In this document: in pieces, positions 7,493 to 14,846 of the stretch | Position numbering within the stretch: the first letter of the stretch is position 1 | How the letters are laid out: each line of letters begins with the position of its first letter | From: Pseudonocardia bannensis | GTDB taxonomy: Bacteria; Actinomycetota; Actinomycetes; Mycobacteriales; Pseudonocardiaceae | NCBI RefSeq assembly: GCF_012911875.1 | Contig: NZ_JAAXKZ010000031.1 | Span: 1 to 50,127, forward strand | DNA: 50,127 nucleotides | Direction of reading: 5' to 3' | The notes under the pieces: model-generated | Database searches by the model: none | Told to the model about the DNA's origin: nothing | What the model saw: only the letters and a program-made list of their open reading frames with translations | Translations under genes and position numbers: made by a program

Positions 7493-8338
7493 GTGGGCAC
7501 CGAACCGCCCGGCCGAGACGAACTGTCCCGGTCACTCCGACGTCTACTCGAGGCCTCCGGGCGGACCGGCAAGGACGTCGCGGCCACGACCGGGTTCTCC
7601 AGGGCGAAGGTGTCCCGGCTTCTCCAGGGAAAGCTCGTTCCGACAGAGGCGGATGCCGATGCGCTGCTGCGGGCGCTGGATGCGTCGGCGGAGGAGCGCC
7701 AGCGCCTCGTCGACCTGGCTGCAGAGCTGCACGAGCAGCGGACCTCACGGGTGGTCGTCCTCCGCGGCGGCATGGCGACCTACCAGCGCCGCTACGGGGA
7801 GATCGAGCGGGAGTCCAAGCACATTCGGACGTTCTGCCCGCAGATGGTGCCCGGCCTCGTTCAGAGCCCCGACTACGCCCGGGTCATCTTCCAGTCCAGT
7901 GGCCGGCCGCCCGAGGAGGTCGAAGCGGGTATCGCTGCCCGGCTCGAGCGGCAGAAGCTGCTGAACGAGCTGGGAGACCGCCAGTTCACCCTGATCGTCA
8001 CCGAGGGCGCGGTCCGCTGGAACCTACTGGGCCCCGAGGGCATGGCCGAACAGCTCGACCAACTGGCGGGCCGGGCCCGCCGCCCCGGCCCCGTCAGAAT
8101 CGGGATCATCCCCTGGCACGTCCAGGCCAACTTCGTGACCACGACCTCGTTCGACCTGCACGACGAGCGCGCCGTCATCACAGCCACCGATGCGGGGACG
8201 AGCATCCTCACCGCGCCGCGGGACGTGGCCGAGTACATTACTCGGTTCGATCGGATCGAAACTCTGGCGTTCTTCGGAGACGCTGCTGGCGATGTCCTTG
8301 CGGGTATCGCCGACGACTACCGCCGGCTGTTGCACTAG
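7493..8338 (+). CDS. Scr1-type HTH regulator (Xre HTH plus DUF5753)
   Basis: A 281-residue regulator. GTG at 7493, 11 nt after the DUF6879 stop and preceded by AGGGGG, is the only start that fits the domain. Residues about 8-65 form an Xre-type helix-turn-helix (GKDVAATTGFSRAKVSRLLQGK). Residues about 95-275 are the DUF5753 ligand-like domain (QMVPGLVQSPDYARVI, GIIPWHVQANF, YITRFDRIETLAF). It is probably a regulator of the divergent conjugation operon or of an accessory function. The stop codon TAG (8336-8338) lies inside the IS target site, so the IS inserted exactly at the end of the gene without shortening it. Confidence 0.9.
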   Translation: MGTEPPGRDELSRSLRRLLEASGRTGKDVAATTGFSRAKVSRLLQGKLVPTEADADALLRALDASAEERQRLVDLAAELHEQRTSRVVVLRGGMATYQRRYGEIERESKHIRTFCPQMVPGLVQSPDYARVIFQSSGRPPEEVEAGIAARLERQKLLNELGDRQFTLIVTEGAVRWNLLGPEGMAEQLDQLAGRARRPGPVRIGIIPWHVQANFVTTTSFDLHDERAVITATDAGTSILTAPRDVAEYITRFDRIETLAFFGDAAGDVLAGIADDYRRLLH

Positions 8339-8357
8339 CTACTTCGACCTGAAGAAG
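8335..8357 (+). repeat. Left terminal inverted repeat of the IS
   Basis: Exact reverse complement of 9978-10000. Within it CTACTTC and GAAGTAG can also pair locally. Confidence 0.85.
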
Positions 8358-8449
8358 TAGCAGCGCCGCAAGGCCCTGACCTGCACAAATAGTCCCGCGC
8401 GCCTCCCACGCTCGCGGTCGGATGGGCGGGAGAATGCCCCGGTAGCGCC

Positions 8450-9908
8450 GTGAGCTGGGGAAACGGGGGCGGGATGCTGCGGACGCGGGCAGTCGAGCTG
8501 AGCTTGTGGGAGGCCGTGCTCCCCGACGAGGTGCTTCGGCTGCCCGCGGAGCTGGCGCGGGTCGACGCGCTGCTGGACGATCCGGTGTTCTTCGCCCCGT
8601 TCGCGGGGTTCTTCGATCCGCGGCTGGGTCGGCCGTCCACGCCGATGGAGGTCTACCTGCGGTTGATGTTCCTCAAGTTCCGTTACCGGCTGGGCTATGA
8701 GAGCTTGTGCCGCGAGGTGGCCGACTCGATCACCTGGCGGCGGTTCTGCCGGATCCCGCTCGACGGGCGGGTGCCGCATCCGACGACGCTGATGAAGCTC
8801 ACCACCCGCTGCGGCACCGCCGCGGTCGACGGCTGCAACGAGGCGCTGCTGGCCACGGCCGCCGAGGCCAAGCTGCTGCGCACCGCCCGGCTGCGCGCGG
8901 ACACCACCGTGGTCCCGGCCGACGTCGCCTACCCGACCGACTCGGGGTTGCTGGCCACGGCGGTGCGGCGAATCGCCGCGGCCGGGCGGCGAGTACAGGC
9001 CGCCGGCGGCGCCACCCACACCCGGGTTCGGGACCGCAGCCGCTCGGCCGGTGCCCGTGCCCGCGAGATCGGCACGAGGCTGCGGCTGCGCGCGGCGCCG
9101 GGCCGCGACCAGGCCCAGGCGGTGGTCCGGCGGATCACCGGGGAGCTGGCCGGGCTGGCCGAACGCGCCGCCGCCGACGCCGAGCAGCTGCTGACCAACG
9201 CCCGCCGGCGCTGCGCCGCGCGCAGGCCAGGGCCGAGCAGCTCGCCGAGACCGGGCGCCACGACCCGGCCGCGGGCCGCCGCCGCGGGCGGCTGCGCCGG
9301 GCGATCACCGACCTGACCGGGCTGCTCGACGCCACCCGGCGGATCGCCGCGCAGACCCGCCAATGCCTCGCCGGGGTCGTCCCCGACGGCGCCACCCGGC
9401 GGGTCAGCCTGCACGAGGGTGATGCCCGCCCGATCGCCAAGGGCCGGCTCGGACGCCCGGTGGAGTTCGGCTACAAGGCCCAGGTCGTGGACAACGACGA
9501 CGGCATCGTGCTCGACCACACCGTCGAACGCGGCAACCCCGCCGACGCACCCCGACTGGCCCCGGCCGTCGGCCGGGTCATCCGCCGCACCGGCGCCCGC
9601 GCACCGTCACCGCCGACCGCGGCTACGGCGAAGCCAGCGTCGAGAACGACCTGCACGAGCTCGGCATCCGGACCGTGGTGATCCCGAGGAAAGGCCGACC
9701 GGGCAAGGCCCGCCAAGCCCACGAGCACCGCCGCGCGTTTCGCAGAACCGTCAAATGGCGCACCGGCAGCGAAGCCCGGATCAGCACCCTCAAACGGCAG
9801 TACGGCTGGGACCGCACCCGCCTTGATGACCTCGACGGAGCCCGGATCTGGACCGGCCACGGGGTCCTGGCCCACAACCTGGTCAAGATCGCAGCCCTCG
9901 CCGCGTGA
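8450..9908 (+). pseudogene. DUF772/DDE transposase in three frames (IS1182-like, often labelled ISNCY)
   Basis: The first frame (8450 to about 9235) carries the DUF772-like N-terminus: LWEAVLPDEVLRLPAELARV, RLGYESLCREVADSITWRRF, PHPTTLMKL, then RADTTVVPADVAYPTDSGLL with the first catalytic Asp. The reading continues from about 9225 in a second frame (GRPVEFGYKAQVVDNDDGIV, LDHTVERGNPADAP). It ends from about 9600 in a third (RGYGEASVENDLHELGIRTV, SEARISTLKRQYGWDRTRLD), where the DDE Glu region should be. Two frameshifts in an element with perfect ends mean either recent decay, programmed frameshifting, or sequence errors. The family is certain enough; activity is not. Confidence 0.85.
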
Positions 9909-9977
9909 TCGACCACCAGACGGAGATCAACATCCTCCGCCGCTCGTCCCTGACCATCCCGAATCAGCGCAATCGGC

Positions 9978-10000
9978 CTTCTTCAGGTCGAAGTAGCTAG
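9978..10000 (-). repeat. Right terminal inverted repeat of the IS
   Basis: Exact reverse complement of 8335-8357, with CTAG as outermost bases. Confidence 0.85.
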
Positions 10001-10111
10001 TCGATTCCCGACCTTGGTCGCAGGACGGTCGCCAGCTCGACGACGGGCCACGTCCTCGTGCTCGGATGGCCGACCTCATGGGCCCTTGCAAGACAGCTCG
10101 CGGGTCCGGTG

Positions 10112-10178
10112 TTGCGGTTACTGCGTTTATTGCGGATAGTGCATCTAGCGGCCGCCGCATGCCCGCGGCGGCCGCTAG
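10112..10178 (+). promoter_or_regulatory. Promoter and palindromic operator of the HTH/PIN pair
   Basis: TTGCGG (10112-10117) and GATAGT (10135-10140), spaced 17 nt, form a possible promoter. A 14-bp inverted repeat (10145-10158 and 10165-10178, 6-nt loop) ends 25 nt before the antitoxin ATG. It is well placed for autoregulation by the HTH antitoxin, though it could also be a leader hairpin. Confidence 0.45.
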
Positions 10179-10203
10179 CGACACAGAGAGGCCAGGAGGC
10201 GTC

Positions 10204-10662
10204 ATGGCATCCCTACTGCTCGACCCGGTCCGCCCGGACGACACCGACGTCACCACCGCAGTCGAGGCGCTCCCGCACGTCAAGGACTACCTGACCCGAC
10301 ACCCGGGCCATGAAGCTGTGCGACTGGTCGTCGACGACGAGCGCCAAGACTCCCTGACCGTCCCGCGGGGGGCGGTCGAACTGCTGGCCCGCATCCTCGC
10401 GCACATGGCCAAGGGCCAAGGCGTCTCCGTCGTCCCCTCCCATGCGGAACTGACGACCCAGCAGGCCGCCGACATGCTCAACGTCAGTCGTCCGTTCCTC
10501 ATCGGACTGCTCGACGCGGGCGAGATCGAGTACCGCAAGGTCGGCAAGCACCGCCGGATCAAGGCCGAGTCACTGATCGCCTACCTACGCGAGGACGACC
10601 GCGACCGCCGCGCGGCCGCCGACGAACTCTCCTCGCTGAGCCAGGAGATGGGCCTGCTCTGA
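10204..10662 (+). CDS. Excisionase-type HTH antitoxin of a PIN system
   Basis: A 152-residue protein starting at ATG 10204 after CAGGAGGCGTC. Residues about 79-130 form an excisionase/MerR-like helix-turn-helix (LTTQQAADMLNVSRPFLIGL, followed by a wing VGKHRRIKAESL). The N-terminal half (DPVRPDDTDVTTAVEALPHV) and the acidic C-terminal helix could bind the toxin. The partner PIN gene begins 1 nt after its stop. Antitoxins of this layout paired with 180-residue PIN proteins are widespread in actinobacteria. It probably represses its own promoter through the palindrome at 10145-10178. Confidence 0.85.
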   Translation: MASLLLDPVRPDDTDVTTAVEALPHVKDYLTRHPGHEAVRLVVDDERQDSLTVPRGAVELLARILAHMAKGQGVSVVPSHAELTTQQAADMLNVSRPFLIGLLDAGEIEYRKVGKHRRIKAESLIAYLREDDRDRRAAADELSSLSQEMGLL

Positions 10663-10663
10663 C

Positions 10664-11215
10664 GTGGCCTTCGTAGTCGTCTATGACGCATGCGTGCTCT
10701 ACCCCAGCCTCCTGCGCGACCTGCTCATCCGGGTCGCGCAGGCAGGTTTGGTGCAGGCGAAGTGGACGAACGAGATCCTCGAGGAGACCTTCCGCAACCT
10801 GAAGGAAAACCGCCCGGACCTGGACCCTGCGCTGCTCGACCGCACGCGCGAGCGCATGGGCCGGGCGATCCGTGACGTCCTGATCACCGGCTATGAACCC
10901 CTGATCCCGATGCTCGAACTACCGGACGCGAACGATCGTCATGTCCTCGCGGCCGCGATCAAGGCGCATGCGCAGGTCATCGTCACCACCAACCTCAAGG
11001 ACTTCCCCCCACCTGCGCTGAGCCAATGGCAGATCGAAGCCCAGCACCCCGACGAATTCGTGCACGACCTCGTCGACCTCCATCCGAAGGCCGTCTTCGG
11101 CGAGGTCCAGCGCATCGCCGACTCGACGAGCAAGCCACCGCTGAGTGTCGATGAGGTGCTCACCGGACTCAGCCGCTGTGGGCTGGTCGAGTCCGTCGCC
11201 GCGCTCCGCTCCTAA
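10664..11215 (+). CDS. PIN-domain toxin (VapC-like ribonuclease)
   Basis: A 183-residue PIN protein starting with GTG at 10664, 1 nt after the antitoxin stop. The first acidic residue is in VVYDACVLYPSLLRD (Asp 8). A middle acid lies in NEILEETFRNL, and the C-terminal acidic cluster in DANDRHVLAAAIKAHAQ and TTNLKDFP (Asp 88, Asp 91, Asp 113). These are the metal-binding positions of PIN nucleases. It is longer than typical VapC (about 130 residues), with a helical C-terminal extension. It probably cleaves RNA when released from the upstream HTH protein and would stabilise the accessory region. Confidence 0.85.
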   Translation: MAFVVVYDACVLYPSLLRDLLIRVAQAGLVQAKWTNEILEETFRNLKENRPDLDPALLDRTRERMGRAIRDVLITGYEPLIPMLELPDANDRHVLAAAIKAHAQVIVTTNLKDFPPPALSQWQIEAQHPDEFVHDLVDLHPKAVFGEVQRIADSTSKPPLSVDEVLTGLSRCGLVESVAALRS

Positions 11216-11686
11216 CAGCCCTCGGACGCCTGGCACAGCGTGCGGATCGGTGACGGCCGCGGTTCTGCGCCAGGGCGCGCCGCACCGTACGCGGGCGCGC
11301 GGATGCCGTGCGGGAGGAAGCCGACGACGAAGCCGGCCGTGTCGTCGCTGCCTCGTCTCCGTAGCGGCCCGCAGGCCGGTCCGAAGCACCCCACAGTCTC
11401 CGTTCGCATGAACGGGAGCGACGTGATCTTGGCAGGCCGCCGTGCCAACTTCAGGTGAGACGAGTGCCAACTGGCTGAGACGCGGTGCCAGGCCCCCGGT
11501 GCGCCGGTACCAGCTTCGCTGAGACAGGACAGTGTTTCTCGGTCCGCGGGGATCGACTGGTCGTCGGCGGCTCGGGAGAGCCTCAAGGTACGTGTGGTCG
11601 TCGGCTCAGTACGTGCATGTGCCCTCGTGGCGACGGTGGTCGCGGCGCCATTGTGGTCGAGCATCTCCGACGCGGAAGGGGCGACC
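11216..11686. other. Gene-free stretch with IS-end-like repeats
   Basis: No convincing coding sequence on either strand in 470 nt. The notable content is the repeat series at 11442-11525, which resembles the multiple repeats at the ends of some insertion sequences. Confidence 0.5.
11442..11525. repeat. Three spaced copies of a GTGCCA...TGAGAC motif
   Basis: Copies lie at 11442-11461 (GTGCCAACTTCAGGTGAGAC), 11464-11481 (GTGCCAACTGGCTGAGAC) and, more diverged, 11506-11525 (ending CTGAGAC). They may be transposase-binding sites left by an excised or deleted IS. Confidence 0.55.
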
Positions 11687-13057
11687 ATGACCAGCACGCT
11701 CTCGACCAGCATCTCCGGGTTCCGTGGCAGCGTCCTCGATCCCACTTCGCCCGACTACGAGCAGGCCCGCGGGGTGTGGAACGCGGCGATCGACCGCAGG
11801 CCCGCGCTGATCGCCCGGTGTACGGGAGCAGCGGATGTGATCGGCGCGCTGCGACACGCCCGGTCGCGCGGGATGACCGTGGCGGTTCGAGGTGGCGGCC
11901 ACAGCGGGCCCGGGTTCTCGACCTGCGACGACGGGCTCGTGGTGGATCTCTCGCCGATGCGCGCCGTCCGAGTCGATCCGAGGACACGCACGGCCTGGGT
12001 GCAGGGCGGCGCGACCTGGGGAGAGTTCGACGCCGAGGCACAGGCGTTCGGCCTCGCCACACCCGGCGGCGAGGTCTCCGACACCGGGGTCGGCGGTCTG
12101 ACCCTCGGCGGCGGGATCGGCTGGCTGTCCAGACTGCACGGTCTCAGCAGCGACAACCTCGTCTCGGCGGACGTGGTCACGGCGGACGGGCGGCTGGTCC
12201 GAGCGAGTGCGGAGGACGACGCCGATCTGCTGTGGGCCCTACGAGGCGGTGGCGGGAACTTCGGCGTCGTCACCGAGTTCGGCTTCCGGCTGCACCCCGT
12301 GGATCGCATCCTCGGAGGACCGCTGCTCTATCCGGCCGATCAGGCGCCGGAGGTGCTGCGAGCAGTGCAGGAGTGGGCCCTGACCGCCGCCCGCGAGATG
12401 TCGCTCAACGTGGCGCTGGCGACACTTCCTCCTGACCCAGCACTCCCCGCGGAGGTCCGAGGAGCACGGGCGCTCGTCGTCTTCCCCGTGTGCTTCGGGA
12501 CCGGAGCCGCCGGGAGGCAGCAGCTCGAGCAGCTCCGCACCATCGGTCGACCGGCGGTCGACGACGTCGGACCGCTCGACTACCTCGCCCTGCAGCGCTG
12601 GATGGACCCTCTGACGCCCCCGGGGCGCTGCTACTACGTCCGCTCGGACATGCTCGGGGTGCTCGACGACGGCGCCATCGACGCGATGCTCGACGCGTGG
12701 GCGACCGTCACATCCCCGACGACCGCCGTCCTTCTCCGGCTCGGCGGGGGAGCGATGGCCGAACCGCCCGCCGGCGCCACGGCGTTCGGACACCGGGACG
12801 CCTTCTGGATCACCGCCATCGTGAGCAGTTGGGAGCCGGGCGACGCGCCGGATCGCCACACGACATGGACGCGCAGCCTCTGGCGGTCGCTGCGCCCCGG
12901 TGCCCGTGGTGTGTATGTGAACTACCTCGAAGGAGACGAGGACCCCGGGCACGTCGACGAGGCCGCGGGAACCGCCTGCCCGACGAGCACCGCGGTGCCT
13001 CCCACCGAGTGGGCAGGCCGGCCTCGACGATCCCACCCGCCCCTGGCCCCGAACTGA
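11687..13057 (+). CDS. FAD-linked oxidase (berberine-bridge type), C-terminally truncated
   Basis: A 456-residue flavoprotein of the 6-hydroxynicotine oxidase/BBE class, which oxidises small amines, alcohols or sugars with bicovalent FAD. ATG at 11687 begins MTSTLSTSISGFRGSV, typical for the family; the open frame upstream is spurious. The FAD-binding signature is clear (VAVRGGGHSGPGFSTCDDG, with the His that carries the flavin; TLGGGIGWLSR; LWALRGGGGNFGVVTEF). The C-terminal BBE motif (YG...LKxxYDPxNxFRxNxNI) is missing: after VNYLEGDEDPG the sequence turns into unrelated residues. The last 30-40 residues seem to have been replaced, so activity is doubtful. A broken paralogue lies at 27226-28671. 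Confidence 0.8.
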   Translation: MTSTLSTSISGFRGSVLDPTSPDYEQARGVWNAAIDRRPALIARCTGAADVIGALRHARSRGMTVAVRGGGHSGPGFSTCDDGLVVDLSPMRAVRVDPRTRTAWVQGGATWGEFDAEAQAFGLATPGGEVSDTGVGGLTLGGGIGWLSRLHGLSSDNLVSADVVTADGRLVRASAEDDADLLWALRGGGGNFGVVTEFGFRLHPVDRILGGPLLYPADQAPEVLRAVQEWALTAAREMSLNVALATLPPDPALPAEVRGARALVVFPVCFGTGAAGRQQLEQLRTIGRPAVDDVGPLDYLALQRWMDPLTPPGRCYYVRSDMLGVLDDGAIDAMLDAWATVTSPTTAVLLRLGGGAMAEPPAGATAFGHRDAFWITAIVSSWEPGDAPDRHTTWTRSLWRSLRPGARGVYVNYLEGDEDPGHVDEAAGTACPTSTAVPPTEWAGRPRRSHPPLAPN

Positions 13058-13294
13058 ACCCTGGGATGGCCCGCCGAGCCGGATCGTCCTCCAGCTCGAT
13101 GCCGGCCAGGCCGGTCACACCGGCCGTGGGCCAGTAGCCGGCGGGCCGGCAGCGCATACGGCTCTCGGAGATCTTCCACGGCGCTACGTAGGCGCGTCGG
13201 CCACCGGACGGGTCGCCAAGCGCGGCGACACCGGGTATACGTACAGCCCGGCCGCGGCGGCGTCCAGCGGTGCCAGGCGGGTGGGGAGACCGGG

Positions 13295-13693
13295 TCAGCG
13301 GATCACCTGGACGGTGATGTCGTCCAGGTCCAGGCCGGCCCAGGCGGTGTCCGCGGTGACTGTGGGCAGCGCCAGCCGGGCGCCCAGGGCCAGGCAGCAG
13401 CGATCGCCCAGGGACAGCCCTGCGGACCGGGTGCGCGCCCATAGCTTCGCGGCGGTCACCGCGTCGGCCGTGGTCAGCGGTTCTACCCGGACCCCGAGGG
13501 TGCGCAGCCGGGTGGTGGCCCGGTCGGCGTCGACCCCGTGCTGGGCCAGCTTCTGCCAGGTCTCCGACCAGTTCGCCGCGGAGATCACCGCGGTGCCCAG
13601 CAGTGGATGCACGGCTTCGGCGCCGGGCTCGCCGCGCAGCCAGGCCAGCACCGCGGAGGCGTCCAGCACTGCGGGCGTCGCGGCGGCGGTCAC
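13295..13693 (-). CDS. vapC: VapC toxin, PIN-domain ribonuclease
   Basis: A 132-residue PIN protein. GTG at 13693 overlaps the antitoxin stop (GTGA). Metal-binding acids are visible in VLDASAVLAWLRGEPGAE near the N-terminus, in the NWSETWQKLAQHG middle segment, and in SLGDRCCLALG and TADTAW near the C-terminus, giving the canonical VapC spacing and length. It is a translation-blocking RNase in the known family. With vapB it forms the second toxin-antitoxin locus within 3 kb. Confidence 0.9.
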   Translation of the reverse strand: MTAAATPAVLDASAVLAWLRGEPGAEAVHPLLGTAVISAANWSETWQKLAQHGVDADRATTRLRTLGVRVEPLTTADAVTAAKLWARTRSAGLSLGDRCCLALGARLALPTVTADTAWAGLDLDDITVQVIR

Positions 13694-13968
13694 GCCTGGT
13701 CCTCGCGGGCCGCCTCGGCGCGCCGGTCGGCGATCAGCTCGTCGACCACCGAACCCTCGCCGGTCCAGGCGGCGGCGACGTCGCGGCGGATCCGCTCGGC
13801 GAGCTGCTCGCGGGTCTCGAGGACCACCCGGCCGTCCTCCACATACACCACCAGCGGCACCCCGGCCTCGATCCCGGCGGCCCGCCGGATCGGCGCCGGG
13901 ATCGTCACCCGGCCCTGCTCGTTGACGGTGAGATCCGCGCTTGGCGTATCTGCTGCATTGCCTGCCAT
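13690..13968 (-). CDS. vapB: VapB antitoxin, AbrB/SpoVT type
   Basis: A 92-residue protein from ATG 13968. The N-terminal swapped-hairpin AbrB domain is plain (LTVNEQGRVTIPAPIRRAAG, VPLVVYVEDGRVVLET). The C-terminal part (AERIRRDVAAAWTGEGSVVD) would wrap the toxin. It would neutralise the downstream PIN toxin and repress the operon through the inverted repeat at 13980-14010. Confidence 0.9.
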   Translation of the reverse strand: MAGNAADTPSADLTVNEQGRVTIPAPIRRAAGIEAGVPLVVYVEDGRVVLETREQLAERIRRDVAAAWTGEGSVVDELIADRRAEAAREDQA

Positions 13969-13979
13969 GAGCAGAGTCT

Positions 13980-14010
13980 ATGTGACAACTCTCACGAGTA
14001 TGTGTCACAT
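13980..14010 (-). promoter_or_regulatory. Inverted repeat, probable vapBC operator
   Basis: ATGTGACA (13980-13987) and TGTCACAT (14003-14010) are perfect inverted arms 15 nt apart, starting 11 nt upstream of the vapB ATG. The position fits autoregulation by VapB/VapC. Confidence 0.55.
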
Positions 14011-14203
14011 CTGACTTCGGCTAGCTGGTTCGACCGCCTTTCTGCCGCTTGCTCGCCCCGGCGTCGGAATGGCGGCCGGGCCCCGCCCATTACCCGGGAT
14101 GATGCAGCCGTCGGCGGGCGCGAAGCTGAAGCCGCGATGTACGCACTTCTGCGTACCGCCGCAGTGTTTTACCAGGTCATCCGCTCGGCGCCGTCATCTT
14201 TCG

Positions 14204-14233
14204 CTTGACTGACACCCAAGTCAACGCTTGACT
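14204..14233 (+). promoter_or_regulatory. Probable TetR operator with three half-sites
   Basis: Half-sites CTTGACT (14204-14210), AAGTCAA (14218-14224) and TTGACT (14228-14233) alternate in orientation just before the TetR ATG at 14243. TTGACT also resembles a -35 element. This suits autoregulation. Confidence 0.5.
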
Positions 14234-14242
14234 CTCGTGCCA

Positions 14243-14833
14243 ATGAAAACTACGCGTGGGTACCGGATGACGGCACGGGCGGCGGCCGCGGAGCAGACGC
14301 ACCGGCGGATCCTCGACGCCGCGCGGGTCCGCTTCCTGGGGGCCCCGTACGAGGAGGTGACGCTGGCGGCGATCGCGGCGGAGGCCGGTGTCAGCACACA
14401 GACCCTCCTGAACCGGTTCGGCTCCAAGGAAGGCCTGGTCGTCGAGTTCGCCACCGAGTTCTCTCGGGAGATCGACTCGCTACGGGCCACCGCCCGCGCC
14501 GGCGACCCCCGCTCCGCGGTCCGGGTGGTGCTACGTCAGTACGAGATGATGGGCGATCTCAACATCCGGACATTGGCCCTCGAGGACCGAATCCCGGCGC
14601 TGGCCGAGGTCTCGCGGATGGGCCGCGAACACCACCAGGCTTGGTTGGAGGAGACCTTCGGCGCGTTGCTGCCGAGCGATTCCCGTGCCCGCCGGACGAT
14701 GCTCCTCGCGCTCTACGCGGCCACCGACGTCTACCTGTGGAAGTTGCTCCGCCGCGACCTCGGCGCCTCCCTGGCCGAGACCGCCCGTGTCATGGAACGG
14801 CTGGTTCGCGGGGCGCTCGCCCCGCCCGGGTAA
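14243..14833 (+). CDS. TetR/AcrR family regulator
   Basis: A 196-residue regulator. I start at ATG 14243; an in-frame TTG at 14228 sits inside the operator. Residues about 15-65 form the TetR helix-turn-helix (THRRILDAARVRFLGAPYEE, VTLAAIAAEAGVSTQTLLNR, FGSKEGLV). The C-terminal ligand domain contains TMLLALYAATDVYLWKLLRR, a membrane-like helix common in this family. The glycosyltransferase gene follows 13 nt later, so this regulator probably controls the pair. The ligand is unknown. Confidence 0.9.
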   Translation: MKTTRGYRMTARAAAAEQTHRRILDAARVRFLGAPYEEVTLAAIAAEAGVSTQTLLNRFGSKEGLVVEFATEFSREIDSLRATARAGDPRSAVRVVLRQYEMMGDLNIRTLALEDRIPALAEVSRMGREHHQAWLEETFGALLPSDSRARRTMLLALYAATDVYLWKLLRRDLGASLAETARVMERLVRGALAPPG

Positions 14834-14846
14834 GAGAAGGTGCGAG

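Larger units (their letters stand above)
8335..10000. mobile_element. Insertion sequence, about 1.67 kb, with perfect 23-bp inverted ends
   Basis: Both ends carry the same 23-bp sequence in inverted orientation (8335-8357 and 9978-10000). The outermost four bases, CTAG, are palindromic and may be a target duplication, leaving 19-bp terminal repeats. It encloses a transposase gene spread over three frames. The insertion point is the stop codon of the Scr1 regulator gene. Confidence 0.85.

Noticed and set aside
11442..11525. CRISPR array
   Set aside because: Repeats are short and diverged with gaps of 2 and 24 nt and no cas genes in the window.
12810..13442. Minus-strand ORF between the oxidase and vapC
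   Set aside because: A middle piece (KISESRMRCRPAGYWPTAG) seemed protein-like, but the frame runs antisense through two real genes and matches nothing I know.
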